A program made the position numbers and the translations under genes. 64,000 nt of DNA from Podospora pseudocomata (taxonomy: Eukaryota; Ascomycota; Sordariomycetes; Sordariales; Podosporaceae): positions 310,001-374,000 of the forward strand of contig NW_026946363.1 in the NCBI RefSeq assembly GCF_035222375.1, in the 5' to 3' direction. The notes beneath the pieces are model-generated. The model was given only the letters and a program-made list of their open reading frames with translations. It had not been told where the DNA came from and did no database searches. Positions within the stretch are counted from its first letter, which is position 1, and the number at the start of each line of letters is the position of its first letter. This document shows positions 21,565 through 31,953 of this stretch, one piece after another.

Positions 21565-22731
21565 ATGGAGTCTACATCCAACTATTTATACGGGCAGCTT
21601 TTGTGGCGAGTCGCCATCTCTGAATCGCAGGTAGTTTAGCCATGAAGTTGAACTCGAAATGAAAGCCAATGAATTCTTGATGATCTACCACTTAACACAC
21701 CTACAAGTCATGGAAACCATGAGGATCGAGAGGCTGCCCCATTGGAAGGGTTCCTTATGTCATGTGGCTCCCTTGCCTTCCCACTCGGATGCTTTCATGA
21801 GCCAGATTCCTGCCGAGCGCGGGCAAAAGCGACAAAGACGTTCACTGACGCCATACTACCCCAAGGAGGGACCTCAAGCCAGTCACACCAGGGAGGACCC
21901 TGACAACCAGGACGAGAACAACGACGGGAATTCCCGCCCGACCAAAAGACAGCGGGTGACCCGCGACGATGTCGTGTCTGTGGCGCCCTCCAGGACTCTT
22001 GACTTTGAGGATATTCGTTGTTCAGCTTCGTCAGAGACCCCCGAATTCGAGAAGATTGATTCTTCGGCCTCTTCAGAAACTCTTGACTTTGAGAAACATG
22101 ATTCTTCGACCGCTTATGAGCCCACGCGTTCTTCCTCTGGCCATCCTACCGCCATTGTTGATCAATTATTTGATTCCTATATTGCAGCCCCTTCTCCCGA
22201 GGCTGTCGAGTCTGTGATGAAGTCAATTGAAACCGGCGACGATTGCGAGGAGTATTCTGAGCTTCTATCGTTCTTGCCGCTGATCAGGTCCGTTCTTCTC
22301 CCTGAATTCATTCTAAGCTTTTATCTTTCTGAATCTTACTCACGGGCTATAGCAGTCACGCTGATCAGACAATCTTGGATCACTGGACGGAATTTATTGT
22401 GGGAATAAACCCAACAGAGCTCGAGAACGAAGCGGTTGAGTCGGTAGATCTTGGTGTTTGGACCACTGATCTAACTTTTGGAAGGAGGGTGTCCAACTGG
22501 CTGGAATCAATCGTCGAGGTCGGGGAGAACTGGGAAGATGACACGCCCAGCTCAGTTATTCCATTTTCAAGGAACGACCAACGCGACACCATCAATAGGG
22601 GGAGCGTTCATGATCGGTACCCACGAAGTCCCAGCTTCAGTCCCAAGACGCCGTCAGTTTGGTTTCGTACTAGTATCATGTATGTTAGGGTCTGGAGTGT
22701 ACTAAATAAATGGACAGAAGGGGTCAATTAG
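21565..22731 (+). CDS. Cluster gene D: acidic/basic protein with C-terminal repeat unit
   Basis: The main exon is open to 22287, then a 68-bp phase-2 intron (22288-22355) and a last exon to TAG 22731. The candidate first exon (21565-21630, starting MESTSNYLYGQ, donor GTAGTT) does not join the main exon in phase with the best acceptor, so the 5' end is uncertain; the main exon is certainly open from 21659. The protein has GQKRQRRSLTPYYPKEG, an acidic stretch DNQDENNDGN, RPTKRQRV, several (S/T)xxFEKxDSS-type repeats, PEAVESVMKSIE, and in the last exon DHWTEFIVGINPTELE and NWLESIVEV, matching the repeat exon of copy C. This seems the longest potentially functional member (about 350 residues). 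Unknown function. Confidence 0.5.
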
Positions 22732-23003
22732 CCCTTTACTTCATATTTTGTGTTGGGAATGCCTGAAGACTATGACTAGTTCCAGCAGGAGCGGAAGAAG
22801 ATACTCGCTTACGCGTTTCCAGAAACCCAAACAGATATAGAACGGTTTATAGAAACACTGCCTACATACTTCCCATCGTTAAATACAGCGTTCCCCTTAG
22901 TTTCCCTGTTCTAAACCTACTACTTTAAAAAAAATTTCCTTGATAACAAACTATAATAGCGCTGATAAAAACCTTTACGACGATATGTAGAAGTTTATTG
23001 CCC

Positions 23004-23304
23004 ATGAGCACAGCAAATCCCGAAGCCGCCTGGGAATGGTAAGTACTGCCCGGGATAAGACACTCTCGGTTGTTTACCTTTCCCATCTTTCTCCTCACTG
23101 GAAAACCAGTCCAACTCTCATCTTCCACTATACCAAGACTTTGAAACTTCAACAACATCTCTTTACATACCTTCATACCCATTTTCTCCAATGCCACTGC
23201 GCCCAGCCACTGGTCCTATTCCTGCCCGGGTCTCATCCAACATGGGCCAGAAAACCAACACCACGCTTCCTGACCCAGATATGCCTCTTCCGTCCACAGC
23301 TGTG
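23004..23304 (+). CDS. Cluster copy E1: short spliced ORF, doubtful
   Basis: ATG 23004 begins MSTANPEAAWE, followed by donor GTAAGT at 23039 and a plausible acceptor AACCAG at about 23110. The joined frame stops at about 23304. In another frame the second part reads LPDPDMPLPSTAVT, close to DPDIPLPPVELEG of copy B, so the region probably belongs to the same family and the true exon structure or frame is unclear. It is short, AT-rich on its 5' side, and may be a fragment. Confidence 0.3.
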
Positions 23305-23593
23305 ACTTGAAAACGAAAGACTCACCACCCTAGATGAGGAAGGGGGAAATTGAAGCGGGGAGTGTCAAATGAAAATGTACAAATTAGTTCTTCTTCAGCG
23401 ACACCTCTTGCAATGTAGTCATTTTTGTTGTTTTCAAAGTTGCTCCCGGCGTTCTGGTGGACCACTGTTTTTGCGCCAGCTGATCTCTTCTGTCCACCAC
23501 TTTTGGCCAAAAGCTCTCCCGAACTTTTTTCTACTGTCCGTCCCAGATTGCCTCCATCGATAACCTTCATCGGCCACCCTCATCCCACAAACC

Positions 23594-24175
23594 ATGAATA
23601 CCACCCTCAACGGGTTGGTGGCTGGCCGACAAGCGCACCGCAGGCAGAGCCTGTCGCGCCCAAGCCCAGGAAAATCAGTACGATGTTAAGACTTCGTCTC
23701 CCAAACATCCCCCAGAACCACTCAACTCAGTAAGTTTGAGAATCCGACTGTGGGTTACCAAGAAAGCTGACAAGACCGACAGCCAAAAGAGCTGTAACTT
23801 CTGAGTTGGACTTCTCAGTTTCGCAATCACAGCTTGATGCTCCTCAGCCATAACCCCCAGTGGACTGGTGGGTGGGTGGTACAAGGGAATGGACCAAGTA
23901 GAAGCTGCCACGCCCAGGACCCGATTTTCGTTGCCCAAGCAAGCTGTTCACATAAGAGGGCAGAAGAGAAAGAGAATCGTCTACACCCTATAACCGCGTC
24001 AAGATCCTCAGGCCGGATAGATCGCCCAATCATGTTGCGAGATCATCATGATGTTAGCAGTGATGAGGAGAGCTCTCCGGGACAGCACCCAACCAAAAGA
24101 AGGCGACTTGATATCACACCAGGGCCTCGGCGGTGTGTCGAAACTGCCATTGGCAACCGAAGATCACCATGATGT
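23594..24175 (+). pseudogene. Cluster copy E2: disrupted gene
   Basis: ATG 23594 begins MNTTLNGLVAGRQAHRR; the ATG frame ends in phase 1 at a strong donor (GTAAGT, 23730) but passes a TAA. The intron closes at a GACCGACAG acceptor (~23782) with branch GCTGAC. After it, TSELDFSVSQSQL matches AELVASQFDSSPA of copy C in the same position, again after a phase-1 intron. Further on, one frame carries GQKRKRIVYT and another SSDEESSPGQHPTKRRRLD, the family's acidic-to-basic patch, so frames shift between blocks. Two in-frame stops and at least one shift make this a decayed paralogue. The last 112 codons (23834-24172) form one open frame that might still be expressed. Confidence 0.45.
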
Positions 24176-24718
24176 GGTGTCGAGATTCTCGCCCTTCAAT
24201 CTGTTCGTTATCCTCATGTGTCCAAGGCCTGAAGGATGGAAGACTCGAGACTTGCGAGGTTGGGATAAGGAATTCAGCAGCAATACTGTATATTAGTTTA
24301 CTTCTGGGGTGGTTCCTCTTGTAGTCGAAGAAGAGGAACAGTCACAAACAGACTCTTATCTATCAGTGAGTAGTGCCTGTCTTGGCCTCAAGCTCGATGG
24401 ATTTTTTATGCAAGACCCAATATTGATCAAACAATGAGACGATTGTGTATGCCCCGGTCTGGATCCAGTTATCACCCCAAGAATGATGACGGGGAGAGTC
24501 CATCGAAATCCATGTAGGCCTTTTGCGCTGGAGAAACTTGTCAGATAGATGGCCTTGCTGAAGTGTTCCTGCTCCTTCGCCCGCTGTAAAGCAGCTCCGT
24601 GTCCAGGATAGAAATGCAGGGGCATCTTTGACGGAAAGGAAGAAGCACACAACTTGATATTCACGGGTGCTGTTGGCTCGGCGGCTCGGCGGTCTGTTTC
24701 TTGGGAGAAAGGAAGACG

Positions 24719-25092
24719 CTAAAAGATGCACTGATCCAAAATCATCATCGCGACAATCTGGTGGTTGTTGAACTGCTTCCGTTTAGGGCTGGTCATCGTC
24801 GCCTTTGACGTTCCTGGAACAGGAGGGGCGAATAGATTCGGAGGAGGGGGTGCAGAGAGGTGCTCGCACGCGCTTCTCTAGCCGAGCTGCCAGAGTGGTT
24901 TCTTGGGATGTTCAACGGAAAAAAAAAAAAAAAGAAAAAAACCCCCGATGGGGATGCCGACGTACCTTTGCCTCCCGAGGCGGAAAGCCACTCTTCCTTG
25001 ATGAAAAACAACACATGTCTCGGGTCAAATCCGGTGGAGATAGGCGCATCGTCGATGCTGTTTTGAACCTTACTATGGCCTCTGATAGGCAT
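24719..25092 (-). CDS. Cluster gene F: 73-aa protein in inverted orientation
   Basis: Exon 1 (25092-24966) encodes MPIRGHSKVQNS, then FDPRHVLFFIKEEW. A 152-bp intron (24814-24965, donor GTACGT, interrupted T-rich run, acceptor TTCCAG) is phase 1 and joins exon 2 (24813-24719), which adds TSPKRKQFNNHQIVAMM and stop: 74 codons with stop, in phase. FDPRHVLFFI closely resembles DPRYVAFFI at the start of gene A, and the intron phase is the same, so this looks like an inverted, shorter relative. It is head-to-head with the proline-rich gene at 25366. Being short, it could be a truncated copy. Confidence 0.4.
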
Positions 25093-25365
25093 TAATGTTC
25101 AGCCTCAACCCGTAATCTGCAGCCCTTTCAACGGCGCTCGAAAGAGTCAACGGCTATTGCCAGACGAAACAGACCTCGAACTCCAGACAAAGCCACAAAA
25201 AACTCTTCGTCCTCAACGCCCGGTTTCCCACCACCACAGCCAATCGAGAGGTACCGTGTCCAAAGCCTCAAAGCCAGAAGCCCAGAGATGAACACAGTGA
25301 AACTTGGATTTTTCGTTGGTCAATTTCCTCCCACGAAAAGATAGTACAACCGCTCAACCACAAGC

Positions 25366-26112
25366 ATGCCCGTACACCAACCCCCCAACCTAGCCGCCCT
25401 CGCAGACGCAACCTCAACCGCCCTCCACACGCGCCGACGAACCCCTCCGTACCAAATTTTCAAGTTCGACATCCCCAATTACAAACCCCCATCCTCTCCC
25501 GCCGCTGTCCTCCCACCAGCAATCCAAAAACTGGTTTCCCACCCCAAGAAACCACCATTCAACTACCCCCCCAGAAACCCAACCCAACCCACTCATCCCC
25601 AGCCTCCCAACCCCTCCCCATTCCCTTTCGGCTCGACACCCCAAGAGATTGACACCTTCTTCCTCTCTCCCAGCCCCGGGCAAGACCCCCAAGAGGAATA
25701 CGTCCTTAGCCCACCACCACAAGGGGAACCACCCAAGCCCGACGCCGCAAAAGTCAAGATGGGCAAAATGAAATGGTTGGCTGGGTACGCCGTCACCTCT
25801 CCCTGTGAGCTTCCCGGTCCGGTGAAGCAGACAGTCGTGGAGGAGGAGAGTGGCGAGGTGGTAGGGACGAGGTGGGTTGCGGTGAAGGTTGAGAAGGAGA
25901 TGATGGACTTGTATGTACCAGAGTGGGAAGACTTTGACTCTGATTGTGAGGGGTACAGCGGGAGGGAGGGGGGTGTCACTCCAAAGGGGAAAGGGAAAGG
26001 GGTGGGGGGTGACGAGGTTGGATCAGAGGCTGAGGGGATTGTGAGACAAGAGGGGAAGGAGAAAAAAGATGATGGGGACGATCAAGAGGTTTGGGAGGAG
26101 TTTGGCTGGTAA
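25366..26112 (+). CDS. Proline-rich hypothetical protein (248 aa)
   Basis: Single exon, ATG 25366 in context AGCATGCC. The N-terminal two-fifths is proline-rich (RRRTPPYQIFKFDIPNYKPP, then many PP and NP steps). The centre has an ordered-looking segment MGKMKWLAGYAVTSPCELPG, and RWVAVKVEKEMMDLYVPEWE. The tail is Gly/Glu/Lys-rich and acidic, ending DDQEVWEEFGW. No signal peptide or membrane span. I do not recognise the family; it is likely a fungus-restricted, partly disordered protein. Confidence 0.65.
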   Translation: MPVHQPPNLAALADATSTALHTRRRTPPYQIFKFDIPNYKPPSSPAAVLPPAIQKLVSHPKKPPFNYPPRNPTQPTHPQPPNPSPFPFGSTPQEIDTFFLSPSPGQDPQEEYVLSPPPQGEPPKPDAAKVKMGKMKWLAGYAVTSPCELPGPVKQTVVEEESGEVVGTRWVAVKVEKEMMDLYVPEWEDFDSDCEGYSGREGGVTPKGKGKGVGGDEVGSEAEGIVRQEGKEKKDDGDDQEVWEEFGW

Positions 26113-26900
26113 AAGGAAGCCAAGGGCGGAGGAGGGGAGGGAGCAGACTCGTGTACGTGGCGGGAAATTAGATAGGGACCAGACTCCTGGGCCCCATGGG
26201 GCAAGAGGATACAAAGGGAGAGGTACCCGGTGATTTTGGGCGTCTCAGAGGCACATGATACCCACCGATTTGGGCGTTAAAAGCCTGGAAGGCACGGGTT
26301 GGCTTGGTTGGAAGCGTTTGGGGAACCAGTGTTTCAAGACTTTATGATGGTAACAATGGATGATATTCATGGACTTTGGTGTGATTTTGATATGTAGAGG
26401 AATACAGCAATACATGTTGGTGCCTGACCTTGATATCAAGACTTGATACTTGACAACCCGGTATTCCGGAATCACAAGGTCTCCGCAGTGGAATAACATC
26501 ATTCCAGAGTGGCAGAATATATCAAAACGGCGTCAACCTTGATGAGGCTGAATGTCTCTGCGGGAAAAACACAGGCTGGCAACGGCCGTCGAGGACCCCC
26601 CCAGCAGCCGCTAACACACCCCTGCCAGCAGTTCTTTGCGGGGTACAGCTCCCCCGGGCCCCGTGGCTCCCCACTTGGAGGAACCTCGGCTGGCGGCATC
26701 GGCCCCCGCAAGACGCTGTCGCCAGCGCAAATCCGTCAGTTGCCATGAGACCCGGACCTTGGCGTCGCCATAAATGGTATATCAGGGCCGAGTCCCATCT
26801 GGTCTGATCTGATAAGTTTCTGATCGTCAATTGACTGACTCTGTATCTTTGCTGTTTACTTTGTTTCCGTTCAACATATACCCTCCATATAATATCCAAA
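26113..26900. other. Intergenic / promoter of the hydratase gene
   Basis: 788 bp without a supported gene. It holds a GC-rich stretch (26540-26760) upstream of the hydratase start that includes one CCTCGG site. Confidence 0.45.
26684..26689 (+). promoter_or_regulatory. CCTCGG site, possible fatty-acid-response element
   Basis: CCTCGG is the core bound by FarA/FarB in Aspergillus and by CTF1-type regulators, which control peroxisomal beta-oxidation genes. It lies about 215 bp before the start of a hydratase 2 gene, a fitting target. A single six-base match can occur by chance. Confidence 0.3.
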
Positions 26901-27937
26901 ATGTCTGGCCCTGGTGTTGGTTTCGAGTATCCCTCTCGCGAGGTGAGCTGGCTCAAGCGTGATGCTCTCCTCTTTGCCAACTCGATTGGCTGCACCTCGG
27001 AGGAGCTTCACTTCCTCTACGTATGCATACTCACCCTCATATGGCCATTGAACCGCTACTAACAGCACATAGGAGCTCGACCCCAACTTCGCTGTTTTCC
27101 CCACCTACCCTGTCATTCTCAGTACGTTTGAGCTGCCATCAACAGCCTCGTGGTGCATGGAAGCTAACAAAGACCAAAACAGTGTTCAAGGAGACGCACC
27201 CCGAAGTAGTCGACTTCTACGCCGCCCAAAAGTCCGTCACCATCCCCGGCGTCCCCGTCTTCGACCCCACCCGCGTCGTCGACGGCCAGCGCCTCCTCGA
27301 GTTCCTCAAGCCCCTCCCTACCTCCTCCGCCGGTCGGAAATTCGAGGTCCGCACCAAGGTCCTCGGTGTCTACGACAAGGGCAAGCCTGGGACCGTCGTC
27401 GAGACCCAGACCGACCTCGTCGACGCCGAGAAGAACGAGTCCTACGCTCGCGTTACCACCTCTTCCTTCTACGTTGGCCAGGGCAACTGGGGCGGTCCCA
27501 AGGGCCCTGCCACCGTCAACTTCCCCCCTCCCGAGGGCAAGAAGCCCGACCTGGTGCTTGAGAACCAGACCACCAACGAAACCCCGTTGCTGTACAGACT
27601 CAATGGCGACTACAACCCCCTCCATGCCCACCCGGAGCCTGGTGCCAAGATGGGTTTCGGTGGTGTGATCATCCACGGCTTGTACTCGTGGAACTGGGCG
27701 TGCCATGGCTTGCTGCAGCACCTCGGTGGCAGCAACCCTGCCAACTTCAAGGAGTACCAGGCTAGATTTGCGTCACCGGTTAGACCCGGTGACAAGCTCA
27801 TTTTGGAGGCGTGGAAGACTGGCGAGTTCAAGGGCGAGTGGGAGGAGATCAGGTTCTTGGTGAAGAACAGCCACGGCAAGGTTGTGCTAAGCAACGGCCG
27901 GGCGCTCATCAAGACTGGCGCCAAGGGCAAGTTGTAA
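26901..27937 (+). CDS. Peroxisomal-type 2-enoyl-CoA hydratase 2 (MaoC-like, hot-dog fold)
   Basis: Exons 26901-27020, 27073-27121 and 27183-27937 give 307 residues; both junctions close in phase. This is a stand-alone version of the hydratase 2 module found at the C-terminus of peroxisomal multifunctional enzyme (Fox2/HSD17B4): an N-terminal incomplete hot dog followed by a C-terminal MaoC-like hot dog. The hydratase 2 signature YRLNGDYNPLH lies at ~195-204 and contains the expected catalytic Asp and His, followed by GFGGVIIHGLYS. It should hydrate trans-2-enoyl-CoA to (R)-3-hydroxyacyl-CoA. The C-terminus GKL is close to, but not a standard, PTS1 (S/A/C-K/R/H-L/M), so peroxisomal import is likely but not proved. 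Confidence 0.85.
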
Positions 27938-28187
27938 AGTTATGATGCTGTGTATAATTTTGGATAAAAAGCGTAATGAGATATGTTGGACAACCAAAAC
28001 TTGTTATGATGATGATGCTTGTCTCGTGTGAGGTGCCCAGAGATGATGCTCTGGCAGCTCAACTTGCATGTTGCTGCCTGACTGTCCTTTCCAGTTTCAA
28101 TTGAATCCACTCACCAAATTCACTCCATTTTCACAACAAATCAAAGACCAGTCCCGCGGAAAAAGCAGCTCAAGCCAATTAAAAAAA

Positions 28188-30058
28188 ATGAAGGAAGCGA
28201 CAATTGGCCAGCGCAGGTCTTACGATGGCGCTCTTTGCACTGTGAGATATATCGGTGAAGTGGCCGGCACGACAGGATCATGGCTGGGTGTTGAGTGGGA
28301 CGACCCATCGCGGGGCAAGCATGATGGTCAGCACAAGGGCGTCCGCTACTTTACATGTGAGTCTCTGAACTGATTTCGTCCATCATGGCGACGCGAGGCA
28401 CGATTGACTGACATTCTTGATCAGGCAAAAGTCAAGCTCTCACATCGGCCTCTTTTGTCCGCCCGACCAGACCGGTGGACCCACCTCGGACCTTCCTCTC
28501 TGCGCTGCAATACAAATATGCACCCCCTGAGGAACAGCAGAAGCCTGGGCAACCTGCTCCGAGGCCGATTGTTTTCTCAGGGAAGGTAGCGGAAGAGGTT
28601 GGGTTTGAGAAGATCAGGAGACAGCAGGCTCAGCTGGGAGAGCTGCTGTATGTCATCTTGGACAGCACCAAGGTTGCAACAGCATACTCGGACGATGAGA
28701 AAGCAAAGGGACAGCAGATTGGGGAGGTTTGCCCCAAAATCAGAGAGCTGGATCTGAGTCGGAATTTGCTGGAACACTTTGATCCTGTGGTGGACATCTG
28801 CGCTGAGCTGCTTCTACTGAGGAGCCTCAAGGTCAACTGGAACCGCTTCCGCAACGTGCTTGAAGACAAGAAACTCGAAAGAGCAGGCGATGCCTTTGAA
28901 GGCGTGAAGGAGCTGGCTCTCGAAGACACGTTACTCACCTGGCACGAAATATGCCACATCGCCGCTCGATTCCCAACGCTGAGCACCCTACACGCCGGCT
29001 CAAACCAGCTATCCTCTCTCTCACCCCTCCCGCCATCAGCTCCCTTTACCTCCAACCTCGTCACCCTCGATCTCGAATTCAACCAGTTCACCTCCCTATC
29101 CGATCTTGCTCCCTTATCATCACTCACCTCCCTCAAAAACCTCATCCTCAAAAAGAACAAAATCACCACCCTCACCACCCCCACTGCCCCTCTCCCAGCC
29201 TTCTCCCCCACCCTCAACTACGTCGACCTCTCCTACAACCTCATCTCCACCTGGTCCACCGTCGACTCCCTCCCTTCCTCCTTCCCCGGCCTCACCTCCC
29301 TGAGATTCACCCACAACCCCCTCTACGACAACCCCGACCTCGACACCCCAGGCTCTCTTCCTCCACCCCCCCAACAAACAACCACCACCAGCACCTCAAC
29401 CAGCGCCGCCAGCACCCTAGGCAAAACAGAAGAAGCCTACATGCTCCTCGTCGCCCGCCTCCCCCCAACACTCAAAACCCTCAACTTCTCCACCATCACC
29501 ACGGCCGACCGCTCCGACGCGGAAATGTTTTACCTCTCCCGCATCACCAAACAGCTGTCCTCCGTCCCGGAAACGGAAGAGCATTTAATACTGGAGAAAC
29601 ACCCCAAGTGGAAGTACTTGTGTGATAGTTACGGTGAACCGACAATCACTCGTCGGCAGGAGGTGAACCCAAACTTTTTGGAGGCCAGGTTGATAGATGT
29701 CAAGTTTTGGGCGGTGTTTGATGGGGAGGAGACAACAGCAAAGAGTGTGAGGGTGCCGAGGGCGTTTGATATTTATGCTGTCAAAGGGATTGCGGGGAGG
29801 TTGTTTGGGCTGAGGGCTTGGGAGGTGAGGTTGGTGTGGGAGACGGGGGAGTGGGATCCTGTTGGGGGGTTTGAGGTTGAGGGTGGGGATGGGGAGGAGA
29901 GTGATGATGGGGGGGAAGAGGAGACCAAGGAGGGGGGCGGGGGAGAGAACAAAAAGGGACGGTGGGTGAAGAGGGAGGTTGAGTTGAAGGATGGGCCTAG
30001 ACAGTTTGGGTATTGCGTTGATGGGACGGAGGTTACTGTGAGGGTTGAGAAGAGGTGA
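28188..30058 (+). CDS. Tubulin-folding cofactor E (Pac2/TBCE-like)
   Basis: Exons 28188-28356 and 28425-30058 (68-bp intron, phase 1) give 600 residues. The N-terminal CAP-Gly domain (~5-58) shows TTGSWLGVEWDDPSRGKHDG, where GKHDG stands for the tubulin-tail-binding GKNDG. A leucine-rich-repeat region follows (~150-330; IRELDLSRNLLEHF, LVTLDLEFNQFTSL, LNYVDLSYNLIS), and the C-terminus (~400-600) is a ubiquitin-like domain interrupted by a Gly/Glu-rich insert. This order is diagnostic for TBCE, which with cofactors C and D assembles and disassembles the alpha/beta-tubulin dimer in the cytosol. Length fits the family. Confidence 0.92.
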
Positions 30059-30270
30059 TGAGATTTGTTTGGCGGTTGTTGCCTAGAGCTGGGGTAGGAA
30101 ACTGCAGGTTGTTTTACGGGATACTACAGGTTTTGTTTGTTGCAGTCACAATACTGGCGGCGGTATTTTTTAGTTATAAAACGCGGTTTCTTGCCTTTTC
30201 TATTCCAGACTCTCTTCATCTATTCTTCCTCAAGTGCTGGCTGCCTGTTATCAATCATCAGTGCACCGCC

Positions 30271-31953
30271 ATGGCTCCCAGTCCCTTCTACTACATCGTC
30301 AGACCTGACACCCAACGCAGGACCAAGACTAACCAGATTCAGGCTCTTCGTGGGGCCAATGTCCCGCTCATCGCTGTTGACGAACTTCCCGACTGGATTG
30401 ATATCTATGGGGTGCCCCGTGAAATCCCCAGCGAGCAGACGATTGGGCTTCAGAACCTGGGGCTAATGTCCAAGAACTCGGAGCCCTATCTGGTGCAGCT
30501 TCACCAGAAAGTCTTTGCCGCCCGCCGTGAGCAATACCATGGAGACGATTCAAGAGGTCAGGCTACCGCGGTGCCTTCAAGCAGTCCTGCTGTTCCTTCA
30601 AGCCGTCCCGCCGTTCCTTCAAGCCGTCCTGCTGCTCCTTCAAGCAGTCCTACTGCGTCTCCTACAAGCCATCAGGCGACACTTCCGCCCCAAGCTCAAC
30701 CCCAGGTTCCAGTCGCCAACACAGCACCTGCTACCAACTCGCCACGGCAACCACCTCAAGCCATGTCCACCGCTATTCCTCAGACACAGGCTGCCCCGAC
30801 TGCTCAACCGGTACAGACCTCTGTTCCCGCCCACACATCTGTCACCCAAGCGCCACCACCGACATCTACTGTCCCGGCGGGACTCCTGACCTCGCGACAC
30901 GCGCCCAAACCCCCGACAGCTACACCGGCGCAATCAGCACCGCAACCTACTACCGTTCTATCCCCCGCTACTCCCTGTCCCCCTCCACCTCCCCCAGAAA
31001 CCCCATCATCAGCCCCAGCGCCTGCCCCTCCAGCAGCAGCCTCCCAGCCCGGAGCCCCTGCTCAGCAAACTGTCTCTATCACCACCACCAACGCCACCAC
31101 CATTCAACCCCAACCCCCGCTCCAACCCGCTCCCCCAGGAACATCAACCTCCTCCCCCATCACCATCACCCCAGCACCCCAAGAACCCTGCCTCCACTAC
31201 CTAAAATGGGGCAAATGCAAGTTCCAACCCCACTGTAAACACTCTCACCTCATCACCCCCGCCTCCCTTGTCCTAGCCGGCTTCCCCTCCGGTTCTTTTC
31301 CTCCTTGGATCAGAAAACGAGTCTCCCGACTAAACAACCCCAACCCCAACCCCCCTTCTCAACCCTCCCGCCCCCCTTACTACCCCCAGCGTCACCACCC
31401 CTACTACTACTCCTCCTCCTCCTCCTCCTCCTCCTCCTCCTCCTTCTCCTCCTCCTCCACCACCACCACCTCATCCGACACCCACTCCCTCATCTCCTCC
31501 TCCTCTTCCTCCAGCCCCCGGGTGAGGGTGGCCAAAAGAGGAACGGCAACCAAAAAAGTGAAAAAGCAGGAGAGACTGCTGCAGGAGATGCAACTCCGGC
31601 TTGAGAATCTAACTCTCAAGCAAAAGGAACGGGAGCTCAAAGTTGCGTTGATGAGGCAGCAGCAGCAATTGGGGTTGGGTTTGTCGGGGGGGAGTGGGGG
31701 TGGGTATACAATCAACTCTCTCGGGGGGGTCGTCACCGCGACAACAAACAGTAAAAAGAGGCTGAGGTTGCCCAGACGGGGGAACACGCCTCTTGATCGG
31801 CAGAGGAAGCGGGTTAGAGAGGAAACACCGGAAGGGGGGAAGGTTGGGGTTGTTGTTGTGATGGAGGAGGGCAAGGGGAAGGAGGTTGTTGAGGAGGTCA
31901 GGAAGGAGGAAAGCACGGAAACCGAAAAGGGGGTGGTGCTGGTTGAGATTTAG
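30271..31953 (+). CDS. CCCH zinc-finger protein with Pro/Thr-rich and poly-Ser linkers
   Basis: 560 residues from ATG 30271 (GCCATGG); an open frame continues upstream to the TBCE stop but lacks a good start. The N-terminal ~75 residues form a conserved-looking block (FYYIVRPDTQRRTKTNQIQA, DWIDIYGVPREIPSEQTIGL). A long Pro/Ala/Ser/Thr linker contains short tandem (A/T)VPSS(S/R)PA repeats. One C-x8-C-x5-C-x3-H finger (CLHYLKWGKCKFQPHCKHSH) lies near 306-325, a spacing typical of RNA-binding fingers. Poly-Ser encoded by TCC repeats follows, then a basic region and a coiled coil (QERLLQEMQLRLENLTLKQK). An RNA-binding or RNA-processing role is plausible; no orthologue is recognised. It follows TBCE by 213 bp on the same strand. 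Confidence 0.75.
   Translation: MAPSPFYYIVRPDTQRRTKTNQIQALRGANVPLIAVDELPDWIDIYGVPREIPSEQTIGLQNLGLMSKNSEPYLVQLHQKVFAARREQYHGDDSRGQATAVPSSSPAVPSSRPAVPSSRPAAPSSSPTASPTSHQATLPPQAQPQVPVANTAPATNSPRQPPQAMSTAIPQTQAAPTAQPVQTSVPAHTSVTQAPPPTSTVPAGLLTSRHAPKPPTATPAQSAPQPTTVLSPATPCPPPPPPETPSSAPAPAPPAAASQPGAPAQQTVSITTTNATTIQPQPPLQPAPPGTSTSSPITITPAPQEPCLHYLKWGKCKFQPHCKHSHLITPASLVLAGFPSGSFPPWIRKRVSRLNNPNPNPPSQPSRPPYYPQRHHPYYYSSSSSSSSSSSFSSSSTTTTSSDTHSLISSSSSSSPRVRVAKRGTATKKVKKQERLLQEMQLRLENLTLKQKERELKVALMRQQQQLGLGLSGGSGGGYTINSLGGVVTATTNSKKRLRLPRRGNTPLDRQRKRVREETPEGGKVGVVVVMEEGKGKEVVEEVRKEESTETEKGVVLVEI
31411..31461 (+). repeat. (TCC)n coding microsatellite
   Basis: Runs of TCC, broken by one TTC, encode a polyserine tract in the CCCH protein. 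Length is likely to vary between strains. Confidence 0.9.

Noticed and set aside
26509-26748. 79-codon ORF upstream of the hydratase gene
   Set aside because: Lies in the GC-rich promoter, Gly/Pro-rich, no features of a protein.
28951-29625. 224-codon frame inside the TBCE gene
   Set aside because: Pro/His/Arg-rich shadow of the C-rich TBCE coding strand in another frame.
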